Origin: DYJK01 sp040755055
Lineage (GTDB): Bacteria > Bacteroidota > Ignavibacteria > Ignavibacteriales > Melioribacteraceae
NCBI GenBank assembly: GCA_040755055.1
Contig: JBFMBS010000014.1
Location: 36,131-100,130 of the forward strand
DNA: 64,000 bases
Reading direction: 5' to 3'
The position numbers and the translations under genes are program-made. Below, one piece after another: positions 8,102 through 17,260 of this stretch. Every line of letters starts with the position of its first letter. Within the stretch, counting starts at the first letter, position 1. A model generated the notes under the pieces. It saw only the letters and a list, made by a program, of their open reading frames with translations. It had not been told where the DNA came from and did no database searches.

Positions 8102-10141
8102 ATGAAAAATCAAGATTTGAGCAAATTGAGGGAAAAAATCAACAATATCGATTCGGATATTATAAGGCTACTTGCAAGCAGAAGAAAACTGAGCAAAGAT
8201 GTTGTAATTGCCAAAGAAAAGGGAAAGAATCCCATTCGTGATCAAAAGAGGGAAGAAGAGTTGTTAAATTCTCTCATAAGGATTGGTAAGAAGGAAGGAC
8301 TTGATGCCAACTTCCTTTCAAAAGTGTTTTATGAAATAATTGAGGACTCCGTTCGGCTGCAGCAAAGCCATGTTCAGTACTCTTTGAACCAGGGAGATAA
8401 AAAAAATAAATATGTCAAAGTTGCAATCCAGGGCATTGAAGGTGCTTACAGCTATCTTGCCGCTCAAAAGTATTTTGTTCATTCAGGTCTTGTTCTGAAT
8501 TTTGTTTATAAAAAAAGATTTGATGAAGTTGTTGAGTCAGTCGAAAAAGGAGAAGCAGATTTTGCTGTTCTCCCGATCGAAAACACTACGTCAGGTGGGA
8601 TAAACGAAGTTTACGATTTATTGCTTCATACAACTCTCTCTATTATCGGCGAAGAAAAATTCCAGGTGAAACATTGTCTTGTCACGCTAAAAGATGTTCC
8701 TTTAAACAAGATTAAAAAAGTTTATGCGCATTACCAGGCAGCAGCACAATGTTCTAAGTTTTTAGAAACTATTCCAAGTTCTTCCATTGAGTATTTTGCC
8801 GATACCGCTATGTCTGTGCAGAAGATTAAAGAAGAAGGAAATCAATATTTTGCTGCAATTGCAAGCGAAGAAGCTGCTAAATTATTTGGTGTTAAGATCA
8901 TTAAGAAAAATATTGCAAATCAGCCGGATAACTTTACAAGATTTTTAGTTGCGTCGCGTAAACCCCAGAGTGTAGATCCGAGAATACCTTGTAAAACGTC
9001 CATCATAATGGCAACCTCGCATACACCGGGTTCACTCGTAGATGCATTGAATGTTTTTAGAAAGTTCAACGTTAACTTAACCAAACTTGAATCACGCCCG
9101 ATAATGGGTAATCCTTGGGAAGAGATGTTTTATCTCGATTTTGAAGGCAATATTCATGACGAACTGGTTCAGAAAGTTATTGATGAATTGGGACAGTTTA
9201 CCAGGTTTATGAAAGTGCTTGGAAGTTACCCTTCGCAAGAATTAGTTAAAACGAAATTAGAACTTCACAAATTATTGGAAGGAACTAAGAAAGAGAAAAA
9301 ATCGGAAGAAGGTAAGACAGAACAAAAAGTACCTTCGACAAAAAAACAGAAGAGTTATAAATTAGCAAGCAGAGACTATAAACCCGAAGATACGGTAATT
9401 AAAGTTCGGGATGTGTTAATAGGGGGCAATAACTTTGTTGTAATTGCCGGTCCTTGCTCGGTTGAATCGCGTGAAATGATATTGGAATGTGCCTCGGAAT
9501 TGAAAGAGAATGGTGGGCATATTTTACGGGGAGGATGTTTCAAGCCTCGTACATCTCCGTACAGTTTCCAGGGGTATGGAATGGAAGCGCTCGACAGTTT
9601 AACCGAAGCCGGGAAAGTTTATCAAGTGCCGGTTGTTACCGAAGTGCTTGATACCGAACATGTTGCTATGGTCGCTAAGACTGCGGATATTCTTCAAGTT
9701 GGTGCAAGGAATATGATGAATTTTGCCTTACTTAAAGAAGTTGGTAAAACTCACCGACCGGTTTTATTAAAACGCGGATTAATGGCTTCGATAGAAGAAC
9801 TATTAAATGCAGCTGAGTACATTTTATCGCAAGGTAACAGACAAGTAATACTCTGTGAGCGCGGCATCAGAACATTTGAAACTGCATCACGTAACACATT
9901 AGATATTGGTGCAGTGCCAATTCTTAAAGAACTTACTCACTTGCCGATCATTGTTGATCCGTCGCATGCAATCGGGCAAAGGAATAAAGTCGTTCCGCTT
10001 GCAAAAGCAGCAAAGGTTGTAGGTGCTCATGGAATCATGGTGGAAATGCATCCCAATCCGGAAAAAGCATTGAGCGATGGGGAACAATCATTGTACTTTG
10101 AGCAATTCGAAGAGATGATGAGGGATTTATATAAACTCTGA
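8102..10141 (+). CDS. Chorismate mutase / prephenate dehydratase / ACT / DAHP synthase fusion
   Basis: This 679-residue enzyme joins four parts. AroQ-type chorismate mutase is at about 5-90 (INNIDSDIIRLLASRRKL). Prephenate dehydratase is at about 105-285, with GIEGAYSYLAA and the NFTRF motif near 277-281. A regulatory ACT domain is at about 298-376, with PGSLVDAL and the ESRP phenylalanine-site motif at 330-333. After a Lys-rich linker (about 385-420) comes DAHP synthase of the AroF/KDPG-aldolase type (about 432-676), with GPCSVES, FKPRTSPYSFQG and DPSHAIGQR. It would therefore catalyse the entry step of the shikimate pathway and the two steps from chorismate to phenylpyruvate. An ACT domain in the same chain suggests phenylalanine feedback on both ends. 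AGGAAAG precedes the ATG. Confidence 0.94.
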   Translation: MKNQDLSKLREKINNIDSDIIRLLASRRKLSKDVVIAKEKGKNPIRDQKREEELLNSLIRIGKKEGLDANFLSKVFYEIIEDSVRLQQSHVQYSLNQGDKKNKYVKVAIQGIEGAYSYLAAQKYFVHSGLVLNFVYKKRFDEVVESVEKGEADFAVLPIENTTSGGINEVYDLLLHTTLSIIGEEKFQVKHCLVTLKDVPLNKIKKVYAHYQAAAQCSKFLETIPSSSIEYFADTAMSVQKIKEEGNQYFAAIASEEAAKLFGVKIIKKNIANQPDNFTRFLVASRKPQSVDPRIPCKTSIIMATSHTPGSLVDALNVFRKFNVNLTKLESRPIMGNPWEEMFYLDFEGNIHDELVQKVIDELGQFTRFMKVLGSYPSQELVKTKLELHKLLEGTKKEKKSEEGKTEQKVPSTKKQKSYKLASRDYKPEDTVIKVRDVLIGGNNFVVIAGPCSVESREMILECASELKENGGHILRGGCFKPRTSPYSFQGYGMEALDSLTEAGKVYQVPVVTEVLDTEHVAMVAKTADILQVGARNMMNFALLKEVGKTHRPVLLKRGLMASIEELLNAAEYILSQGNRQVILCERGIRTFETASRNTLDIGAVPILKELTHLPIIVDPSHAIGQRNKVVPLAKAAKVVGAHGIMVEMHPNPEKALSDGEQSLYFEQFEEMMRDLYKL

Positions 10142-10144
10142 GTT

Positions 10145-10690
10145 TTAAAGAAATAATTTGTATTGAACAAAGAGCGAATAATAATCAGCGTTAGTGTTAG
10201 TGAAAGTTATACCATATTTGAATCCCAATCCAACCCGGGAACCGCTTCTTAAGCTATCTGTGAAATCTAATGCGCATAAGGCGCTGAACTGGGTACCGAG
10301 CATCCACTCGTTGACGCCGAAAGTCCGGTCGTTCAAATAGATTAATCCGGCACTCTCTTCTACAAAAATAATGTTGGTGAATTGCTGTTGTATTACCCCT
10401 TCAAGCGAAAATAATTTCATGAAAGGGTATGCCCTTCCTTCTCGGTTTTCCGGCAGAAAGTATTCGAGTTTACGCATATATGAAAAACCGGTGCGAATCC
10501 AAACATCTTCTGAAAACCACATCGTGAAGTCGAAAAATATTGTACCGCCCAAAGCTGTTACAGACGGAGAATTACTTTTTATTTCACCGATACCAATTGA
10601 AGCACCGGGATCAACTTTTTTAATTTGAGAATGATTTATTCCGGTAAATAGTAACAAAGCAAATAATATGTAGATTGTACTTTTAATCAT
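10145..10690 (-). CDS. Secreted hypothetical protein, probable outer-membrane beta-barrel
   Basis: The 181-residue protein has a signal peptide (about 1-21, ending GINHSQ). The rest alternates polar and hydrophobic residues as in small outer-membrane barrels, for example FFDFTMWFSEDVWIRTGFSYM and a C-terminus ending YYSLFVQYKLFL with a final aromatic-hydrophobic strand. It converges on the aromatic-pathway fusion with only 3 bp between stop codons. No specific family was recognised; the function is unknown. Confidence 0.75.
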   Translation of the reverse strand: MIKSTIYILFALLLFTGINHSQIKKVDPGASIGIGEIKSNSPSVTALGGTIFFDFTMWFSEDVWIRTGFSYMRKLEYFLPENREGRAYPFMKLFSLEGVIQQQFTNIIFVEESAGLIYLNDRTFGVNEWMLGTQFSALCALDFTDSLRSGSRVGLGFKYGITFTNTNADYYSLFVQYKLFL

Positions 10691-10805
10691 ATTAACTTGA
10701 AAATTAGATTGTGCAATTCTCTTGAATTAAATTAATTAAAATTTGTTGAGGGTAAAACAGAAAAATTAGTGGACTCCAGCGCTATTCTTTTTAGGGTATA
10801 AACAG

Positions 10806-11126
10806 TCAGTAATGAAGCGCCAGCCAAAAAGTTTTTTGATTTTGATCAGTCTTACTAACCCGGTGTTTCTTATGCGAAGGGATGATCAAATAATCACCTG
10901 GTTTTAGTTGTACCGATAGCTCGTTTTCAAATTCAAGCTGAGCACTACCAGAGACGAGCAGCACAAACTCATTCGTATCTTGATCATACCAAAAGTTATC
11001 CGGTGACGAATGACCTTGAGAAACGATCTTCTCTAATTTGAAATTTCCGGACGAGATAAGACCCTCAATGCATTCTTCTTTTAGCTTCTCTTGCGTATTC
11101 TCAAAAATGTTTTTAACAGTTATCAA
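10806..11126 (-). CDS. Small cupin-domain protein
   Basis: The 106-residue protein is a single cupin barrel: FWYDQDTNEFVLLVSGSAQLEFENE gives the first cupin motif and LKPGDYLIIPSHKKHRV the second. The usual metal ligands are partly kept: a Glu, and a His in HKKHRV. The frame has no ATG near its start. A TTG at 11126 follows GAGGAAAC by a few bases and is taken as the start. It lies 34 bp downstream of the TPP enzyme gene on the same strand. Its ligand is not predictable. Confidence 0.78.
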   Translation of the reverse strand: MITVKNIFENTQEKLKEECIEGLISSGNFKLEKIVSQGHSSPDNFWYDQDTNEFVLLVSGSAQLEFENELSVQLKPGDYLIIPSHKKHRVSKTDQNQKTFWLALHY

Positions 11127-11160
11127 AAAGTTTCCTCTTCTATTCTGTTATCATTGTAAT

Positions 11161-12321
11161 CTATTCCGGGTAATCGGCAATTATTATTTTGAATTCATTT
11201 TGTGATGAAGCTTCCTTTAGCACAGTTTCAGCTTCAAACGGATCTAAAGGATTGGATATATGCATAATATTTTTTTCAAAACCGGCAAGTATTTGTCTAA
11301 AAACCTTTTTGTTTATTTGTGGTCCGCCGGTAGATGCAGCACGCTTATTGTAAAAGATAACGATCTTAATTGGTAATTCTCTTTGTAAAATTTCAACCAG
11401 ACCGATTGTACCGGCAGAGATAAATCCAAAATCACCGGTTAAAGCCCAAACGTTTTTGAATCCGGCTAAAAACGCACCTACAGAAAGTGGAATACTACCG
11501 CCCATGTATGTTATAATATCAACACAGTTGTAAGGAGGAAATGCAAAAACTCCTAATCCACTTGTATCTCCCGTAACTAAGTCGCCTCTTAAATTTTGAA
11601 ATACCTTAAAAAAAGTTTCGTACTTGAGTGCAATATTTTTAGCTCTATCGGGAAATTGAAGCGGTGCAATAGGGAGTTCCGGTTTTACAATAGAATTAGA
11701 TTCACCACCGAGTTTATTGGCGATGTAAACCTTATATTGATATTCAGAAAGCATGGGGTGGACCACGTGTTTATAAATATCGCGATTGTAGGAAAACGAC
11801 TTTTTCAAATTATTCTTTCTTTGAAAATCTGTTTCCATGCTGATATTTAAAGCATCAACCAATACTACAACCGGTAATTTCTTTCTCTCGGATTCGGCGT
11901 ATGCATCAATAATATTGTTGTATATATTTTTTGTATCGGTCTGGATGTACTGAATCGGTATTGAATTTAAGATTGGTATGATTTCAAGAATGCTATCGGA
12001 ATGTTTTCCGCTTTTATCTTCAAAAATAATTGTTACAAACCCGGCATTGATTTCGGAATAAACAGCATCAGTGATGCTATTCATTGCTTTCATGAATCCA
12101 TGTGCTTTCATCATAGATGCAGATCTTTTCCCGCAGATACCGGCACTATGTGAAATGGTGAATGCAGCTTCTTCATGATAGGAAAATCTTAAATTTCTCA
12201 TATTCAATTCATTGTAAGCAAGAAAAGTATCTGTTCCTCCGTAACCGGGTACACAAGTAACAATGTCAACACCGAGATCGATTAATGCATAAGCAATTGC
12301 AGTTGAAACAGTAGTCTTCAT
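11161..12321 (-). CDS. Thiamine pyrophosphate-dependent enzyme, 2-oxoacid decarboxylase / IorA-like
   Basis: The 386-residue protein has an N-terminal pyrimidine-binding domain (CVPGYGGTDT, then FSYHEEAAFTISHSAG with the conserved Glu). Its C-terminal TPP/Mg domain reads GGSIPLSVGAFLAGF, then TGDFGFISAGTIGLVEI, then IFYNKRAASTGGPQ. The TPP motif GDG...NN is altered to GDF...NK. This and the STGGPQ segment resemble the TPP part of indolepyruvate:ferredoxin oxidoreductase (IorA) or sulfopyruvate/phosphonopyruvate decarboxylases. No ferredoxin domain or gamma subunit is adjacent. The substrate is unknown. It starts 7 bp after the mechanosensitive channel gene, so the two are probably cotranscribed. 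Confidence 0.8.
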   Translation of the reverse strand: MKTTVSTAIAYALIDLGVDIVTCVPGYGGTDTFLAYNELNMRNLRFSYHEEAAFTISHSAGICGKRSASMMKAHGFMKAMNSITDAVYSEINAGFVTIIFEDKSGKHSDSILEIIPILNSIPIQYIQTDTKNIYNNIIDAYAESERKKLPVVVLVDALNISMETDFQRKNNLKKSFSYNRDIYKHVVHPMLSEYQYKVYIANKLGGESNSIVKPELPIAPLQFPDRAKNIALKYETFFKVFQNLRGDLVTGDTSGLGVFAFPPYNCVDIITYMGGSIPLSVGAFLAGFKNVWALTGDFGFISAGTIGLVEILQRELPIKIVIFYNKRAASTGGPQINKKVFRQILAGFEKNIMHISNPLDPFEAETVLKEASSQNEFKIIIADYPE

Positions 12322-12327
12322 ATTTAT

Positions 12328-13542
12328 TTAATCCGAAGTTATTTTTCTAAAATCGCTGCCGGTCGGGTTTTGGAAAATTCTTAAATCAAACTGTGGAATA
12401 ACTGCCAGGATATGATCGAAGAGATCAGATTGGATGCTTTCATAAACAGTCCATTCTGTTGTGTTGGAAAAGACATAAATTTCGATAGGCAATCCTTCGG
12501 AACCGGGGTGCAATTGCCGTACCATAAATGTTAAATCTTTCCTGATATCCTCTCTCTGTTTTAAATATTCGGTTAAGTAAGCTCTAAAGGTTCCAATGTT
12601 AGTTAATCTTCTGCCATTTACTAAAATATTATCATCATAATTTTTTTGTTGATTATAGAGTTTAATTTCTTCCCGTTTTTGTTTTATATAATAAGTTATC
12701 AAAGAAAATTTTTCATACTTGTTGAGCATCTCCTCGGTACAAAATTTTATTGAACTTTGATCAATAAAGACAGATCGTTTAATCCTTCTGCCTCCTGATA
12801 AAGTCATTCCGCGCCAATTCTTGAACGAGTCTTCGATAAGTTTGTATGTAGGTATAACTGTAATGGTTTTATCCCAGTTTTGAATTTTGATTACGTTCAA
12901 TGAGATATCGATGACATCGCCATCGGCGCCGTATTTCGGAACCTCAACCCAATCACCGATCTTTACGAGGTCGTACGATGAAATTTGAATACTGGCAGCA
13001 AACGAAAGAATAGTATCGCGGAAAACAAGGAGCAGAATTGCAGTCAGCGCACCTAAACCGGTCAGTATTGCCCACGGAGATTCGCCGACAAGTGTCCCTA
13101 GTACAAGTATGAAGCCGAATACATAAATAATAATAATCAATACTTCTATGTAACCTTTGATTGGGCGCTCTTTGAATTTTTCTGTCTTCTGGTAATATTC
13201 GCTAACGGCAGAAAGTATTGCACTAGTTGTTAATACAAAAGTTAGAATTGCCAGCGAGGCGATAAGTCTATCTAAAAATATTTTTATATCTGGAAGCAGA
13301 TAAGTGTAATTTGCAATAACTGCCAATGGCGCCAAATAGGAGATTCTTCTCAAGACTTTTGATGTGAAAAAAATATCATCGACTTGATTCTTTGTTGACT
13401 TGATAAACTTGCGAATCAATCTCAAGATAACCCGGTTTAATAAAATATATGCTGCGAATGAAAGGATAATAATGATTATGAATTTCATATCATTATGCAG
13501 CCACTGGAAAGACTTTATCCATTCGCTGATATTTTCAATCAT
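12328..13542 (-). CDS. MscS-family mechanosensitive channel (YbdG/MscM-like)
   Basis: The 404-residue protein has about four to five N-terminal membrane helices, then the MscS pore helix and beta domain: GLGALTAILLLVFRDTILSFAASIQI, then VKIGDWVEVPKYGADGDVIDISLNVIKIQNWDKTITVIPTY. The length and long cytoplasmic tail (RRIKRSVFID, then QLHPGSEGLPIEIYVF) match the larger YbdG-type subfamily rather than the roughly 286-residue MscS. It would release osmolytes on hypo-osmotic shock from the inner membrane. It is upstream of, and probably cotranscribed with, the TPP enzyme. Confidence 0.9.
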   Translation of the reverse strand: MIENISEWIKSFQWLHNDMKFIIIIILSFAAYILLNRVILRLIRKFIKSTKNQVDDIFFTSKVLRRISYLAPLAVIANYTYLLPDIKIFLDRLIASLAILTFVLTTSAILSAVSEYYQKTEKFKERPIKGYIEVLIIIIYVFGFILVLGTLVGESPWAILTGLGALTAILLLVFRDTILSFAASIQISSYDLVKIGDWVEVPKYGADGDVIDISLNVIKIQNWDKTITVIPTYKLIEDSFKNWRGMTLSGGRRIKRSVFIDQSSIKFCTEEMLNKYEKFSLITYYIKQKREEIKLYNQQKNYDDNILVNGRRLTNIGTFRAYLTEYLKQREDIRKDLTFMVRQLHPGSEGLPIEIYVFSNTTEWTVYESIQSDLFDHILAVIPQFDLRIFQNPTGSDFRKITSD

Positions 13543-13645
13543 TACTAACCAATTACTGTTTTAAATTAACTCAAAAGTACAAAAATTTTACCTGAAGCAA
13601 TTGTGATCTATTTCTTATTTTGGAACCCACAATAAAAAAAAGATT

Positions 13646-14551
13646 ATGAATAAGAAAGAAAATATAAAAGCATACCTTACATGGATTGCAATCTGCATTA
13701 TCTGGGGAACAACTTACTTAGCAATTAGAATTGGCGTGGAAGACCTACCGCCGCTGCTCTTTGCCGGACTTAGATGGTTGATTGCCGGGCCAATTCTCTT
13801 TTCGATTTTAAGATTGAAAAAATATGCTTTGCCCAAAAAAGAAGATATTATTCCATTATCAATAATCGGGTTGTCATTATTAGGGATTGGGAATGGTTTA
13901 GTCGTTTTCGCGGAACAGTGGGTACCGAGCGGCTTGACAGCACTTTTGATTACTACAGTACCGTTTTGGATAGTAGGTTTAGAATCGATAAGTCAAAAAG
14001 AATATAAGTTTAATACGTTAATAATAATTGGTTTACTGCTTGGATTTGTTGGAGTTGCATTGATATTTGGAAGTGACATAGATAAACTTTTCGATCCGTC
14101 CTATTTAGGCGGAATTATAGGATTGATGATAGCAGAATTTGGTTGGTCTGCCGGAACCATTTATTCCAAATACAAAAAAATAAATTTACATCCGCTAATG
14201 AGTGCTTCTGTTCAAATGACAATTGCCGGTTTTGTTATGACTTTGACCGGATTGATTTTGGGTGAGGGATCTACATTCCACTTTACCGATGAAAGTTTTG
14301 GTGCATTTATGTATTTGGTAATAATTGGCTCGCTAATCGGTTATGCCTCTTATATTTATGCAATAGCACATTTACCGGTTTCTTTAGTTTCAACTTATGC
14401 CTATGTAAATCCAATAATCGCACTTTTTCTTGGCTGGTTGATTTTAGGTGAAGAATTTACATTGATTATAATTGTTTCGGCGATAATAATTTTAATTGGT
14501 GTCGGAGCTGTTAAAAAGGGAAGTGAAAAATTAATTAAAAGTTCGAAGTAA
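13646..14551 (+). CDS. EamA/DMT-family transporter
   Basis: The 301-residue protein consists of ten predicted membrane helices in two EamA repeats: first WIAICIIWGTTYLAIRIG and second IGLMIAEFGWSAGTIYSKY. The C-terminal helix is followed by a basic tail. Family members export metabolites or amino acids; the substrate cannot be told. The stop is 2 bp from the converging downstream gene. Confidence 0.9.
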   Translation: MNKKENIKAYLTWIAICIIWGTTYLAIRIGVEDLPPLLFAGLRWLIAGPILFSILRLKKYALPKKEDIIPLSIIGLSLLGIGNGLVVFAEQWVPSGLTALLITTVPFWIVGLESISQKEYKFNTLIIIGLLLGFVGVALIFGSDIDKLFDPSYLGGIIGLMIAEFGWSAGTIYSKYKKINLHPLMSASVQMTIAGFVMTLTGLILGEGSTFHFTDESFGAFMYLVIIGSLIGYASYIYAIAHLPVSLVSTYAYVNPIIALFLGWLILGEEFTLIIIVSAIIILIGVGAVKKGSEKLIKSSK

Positions 14552-14553
14552 AA

Positions 14554-15219
14554 TTACTTAGCGTACAAACCGCCGGTTTGTGTCATCCAGTCGGCTATCT
14601 TTTCCACGATTGGGGCTATATCATTATTTGAAACATCAATTTCCGTTTTGGTAAGAGTAGATTCACGGAATAATTTTTTTAGCTCGCTCTGCTCTTCAAC
14701 AAAAAGCTGCAGATCATCATACTGCACCGGGTTGCCGGAAATTTTAATTCTTTCTTTACGTGCTTCGATAAATGATTCAGTGCTTCTGGAACACAGCACT
14801 AAGTGAAAACCAAGTTTATCGAGCCGGTTTTCGAGCCACCTAAAATCATATTCGCGGTTTTTATATTTCCGCTGATAAAGTTTGGTTGATAAATGAAACC
14901 GGTCTATTATCCATGAATAATATTTTTGCAGTTCGAACAGTTTTATCCATGTTCCGTATGTTTCCATTGCTTGTTCTTCTTCTTCACGGTTAAAATTGAT
15001 TAACCCTCTGCCCCACGGAAAGTTTGTGAAAGAGCACCATTCAGCAGAAATTATTGGTGAGTGATATTTGTATTTCCTTGGACCTACAATCCTTGGATGT
15101 TCATTTAATGCAAAAGCTATTTCTGTTTTTAACGTGAGGCGTGTCCCTTCCAAAATAATTTTAGGGCAAAGTTTCTTGCCGGATTGTTCATCGGGAGATT
15201 TTTGTGAAGTATAATCCAT
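14554..15219 (-). CDS. P-loop kinase-like protein with degenerate Walker A (thymidylate/deoxynucleoside kinase-like)
   Basis: The sequence opens with a P-loop-like segment, IILEGTRLTLKTEIAFAL, in which the Walker A Gly before Lys-Thr is replaced by Leu. A mid-sequence DRFHLSTKLYQRKY resembles the DRxHxS motif of thymidylate and deoxynucleoside kinases, and LGFHLVLCSR fits the following strand. It could be an active divergent kinase or an inactive NTP-binding relative. A TTG at 15225 is an alternative start, but the ATG at 15219 is preferred. It directly follows the small secreted protein gene, so the two are likely an operon. Confidence 0.7.
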   Translation of the reverse strand: MDYTSQKSPDEQSGKKLCPKIILEGTRLTLKTEIAFALNEHPRIVGPRKYKYHSPIISAEWCSFTNFPWGRGLINFNREEEEQAMETYGTWIKLFELQKYYSWIIDRFHLSTKLYQRKYKNREYDFRWLENRLDKLGFHLVLCSRSTESFIEARKERIKISGNPVQYDDLQLFVEEQSELKKLFRESTLTKTEIDVSNNDIAPIVEKIADWMTQTGGLYAK

Positions 15220-15227
15220 ATTCAATT

Positions 15228-15659
15228 TTATTTCATGGTAGTGAGTAAGAATCCGTCTGCAGTTTCGATTAATTCAAAATTTGTTCTTAGTTCTTGTGTT
15301 CCGCTAATAAATGAAACACTAACCAAATAGAATTCCGTATTACCATCTTTCTTAGAAATTACTTTTCCAATTTTATAGTTTGTGCTCAAATCCGTTAAAG
15401 CAGAAATTTTTTTGCAGATCCTTTTTACTTCACCTAATTCATCACTTTTAGCCGGATCAAAAGGAGTCTTCAAGTTACGGTTTGTGTCTTTGCCGTTGTA
15501 CGCAATTCTTAATGAAGCTTTTTCATATTGCTTGTCTTTACTCAATTGAATTATTTCCTTGAGCGCATTGTAGATGTTGATTTGTTTATCTGTTTGGGCA
15601 AAGTAGTTTGAAGTGGCTAACAATAGTAGTATGAATACACAATAAGATATTTTTTTCAT
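15228..15659 (-). CDS. Small secreted hypothetical protein
   Basis: The 143-residue protein has a clear signal peptide (MKKISYCVFILLLLATSNYF, cleavage near AQT). The mature part contains a helix (NIYNALKEIIQLSKDKQYEKAS) and then a beta-rich half ending ELIETADGFLLTTMK. No conserved family was recognised. It probably works in the periplasm and is followed within 10 bp by the P-loop protein gene. Confidence 0.7.
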   Translation of the reverse strand: MKKISYCVFILLLLATSNYFAQTDKQINIYNALKEIIQLSKDKQYEKASLRIAYNGKDTNRNLKTPFDPAKSDELGEVKRICKKISALTDLSTNYKIGKVISKKDGNTEFYLVSVSFISGTQELRTNFELIETADGFLLTTMK

Positions 15660-15734
15660 TCTCTGATCCTCAATGATATTGTCTTAAGGATTCAACATCG
15701 GTAAAAAGAATATGTTTCTGATGGGCGAAAAAAA

Positions 15735-16508
15735 TTAATAAGTGAAATGTTTTATCTGTTCACCTTTTTTCCCGATTTCAGTCATTGCTTCGATTCCAAT
15801 ATCAAGATGAAAATCGAGATATTTTTGTGTTACTATTTTATCCGATTGTTCTGTTTTAACTCCTTCGGCAAACATAGGTAAGTCGGAAACAAGCAGTAAT
15901 GCGCCGCGTGCAATTTGGTTGGTATATCCAACAATAAACAATGTAGCGGTTTCCATGTCAATTCCAATTGCACCGAGCTTCTTCAAATATTTTTTGAAGT
16001 CGGAATCCCATTCCCAAACTCTTCTATTAGTAGTATATACTACACCGGTTCTGTATTCTAATTTTCTTTTGATGATTTTATCCGAAACAAACTTGTGAAG
16101 TTTGAATGAAGGAAGAGCCGGAACTTCTGGTGGAAAGTAATCATCACTTGTTCCTTCTCCGCGAATAGCAGCTGTAGGAAGAATAAAGTGGCCAATCTCG
16201 GTGGAGTGTTTTAGTCCTCCGCATTTGCCAAGGAAAAGAACTCCTTTTGGCGCCCTGGCAATTAGTAAATCCATTATCGTAGCAGCATTTGCAGAACCAA
16301 TACCAAAGTTAATAATTGTTAAGCCCTGGTTGTTTGTAGCGGTCTGCATCGGTCTGCCGATACCCTGAATATCGCAACTAAACCTTTCTGAAAATTTTGT
16401 CACATAATTATGGAAGTTAGTCAATAAAAGATAATCACCGAACTCGTCAATTTTAGTTCCGGTATAACGTGGCAGCCAATTTTTAGCAATTTGTAATTTA
16501 GTCTTCAT
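15735..16508 (-). CDS. amn: AMP nucleosidase, short Bacteroidetes type
   Basis: The 257-residue protein matches the compact AMP nucleosidases of Bacteroidetes. An N-terminal KNWLPRYTGT is followed by a nucleoside-phosphorylase fold with INFGIGSANAATIMDLL, GVLFLGKCGGLKHS, IRGEGTSDDYFPPEVPALPSF and GIDMETATLF. The reaction splits AMP into adenine and ribose 5-phosphate. It lacks the longer N-terminal regulatory domain of E. coli Amn. It begins 6 bp after the PAP2 phosphatase gene on the same strand. Confidence 0.9.
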   Translation of the reverse strand: MKTKLQIAKNWLPRYTGTKIDEFGDYLLLTNFHNYVTKFSERFSCDIQGIGRPMQTATNNQGLTIINFGIGSANAATIMDLLIARAPKGVLFLGKCGGLKHSTEIGHFILPTAAIRGEGTSDDYFPPEVPALPSFKLHKFVSDKIIKRKLEYRTGVVYTTNRRVWEWDSDFKKYLKKLGAIGIDMETATLFIVGYTNQIARGALLLVSDLPMFAEGVKTEQSDKIVTQKYLDFHLDIGIEAMTEIGKKGEQIKHFTY

Positions 16509-16513
16509 AATAT

Positions 16514-17107
16514 TTATTTGAATTCAATCCTTTCAAATTTATCTGTTAATTGAGTGGATTTAATTTTGAGCAGACTATCAATTTTAAGCGCTGCTATTGC
16601 AAATAAATAACCCAATAGGGAGCCGATGATAGCACCACCAACAATATCCGAAGGATAATGAACTCCGCAATAAGGTCTGGAAAGCGCAATAAGAAAGGCA
16701 GAGCTGTAAAGTATCCATTTTAGTTTTGGAAATAGTTTTGCAAAAAAAACGGCAACGGCAAAATTATTAACTGCATGTGAAGACGGAAAAGAGAACGACT
16801 CAGTGCAAGAAACAAGTATATTAACATCGGGTAGAACGTTACACGGACGAATCCTCGCGAAAAAATCTTTCAATACAAAACTGCTTAATTGGTCGGATAT
16901 TATTATGAGAAAAAGAACAAAGATGGATGCAATTTTGCCTATACGCCCACCTTTGAAAAAAGATATAAGAAGTAAGATTAAATAGGTAAGATACCAGTTT
17001 TTAACATCGGTAATAAAAACGAAAAATTTATCGAATAAGGAGTTGGAAAGCGTACCGTTAATAAAATAGAAAATTGTGATATCGATGTTGTAAAGGGTAT
17101 CAAGCAT
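16514..17107 (-). CDS. PAP2-family membrane phosphatase
   Basis: The 197-residue membrane protein has five to six helices and the three PAP2 motifs: KDFFARIRP (KX6RP), PSSHAVN (PSGH-like) and SRPYCGVHYPSD (SRX5HX3D). It is likely an undecaprenyl-pyrophosphate or lipid phosphate phosphatase acting at the periplasmic membrane face. It is cotranscribed with AMP nucleosidase. Confidence 0.9.
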   Translation of the reverse strand: MLDTLYNIDITIFYFINGTLSNSLFDKFFVFITDVKNWYLTYLILLLISFFKGGRIGKIASIFVLFLIIISDQLSSFVLKDFFARIRPCNVLPDVNILVSCTESFSFPSSHAVNNFAVAVFFAKLFPKLKWILYSSAFLIALSRPYCGVHYPSDIVGGAIIGSLLGYLFAIAALKIDSLLKIKSTQLTDKFERIEFK

Positions 17108-17260
17108 CTATTATTTTTTGATTATTGTTATAAAAATTGTTATCTAAAGCCGACTTTTTTCAGTCTTTTAAAAAAATAACCAAATTAAGACCTGACTAAA
17201 GTTAGTATTGTTATTTGAGTTTTTAAAGTGAAATTATTCGAAAACATATAATAGATAAAA

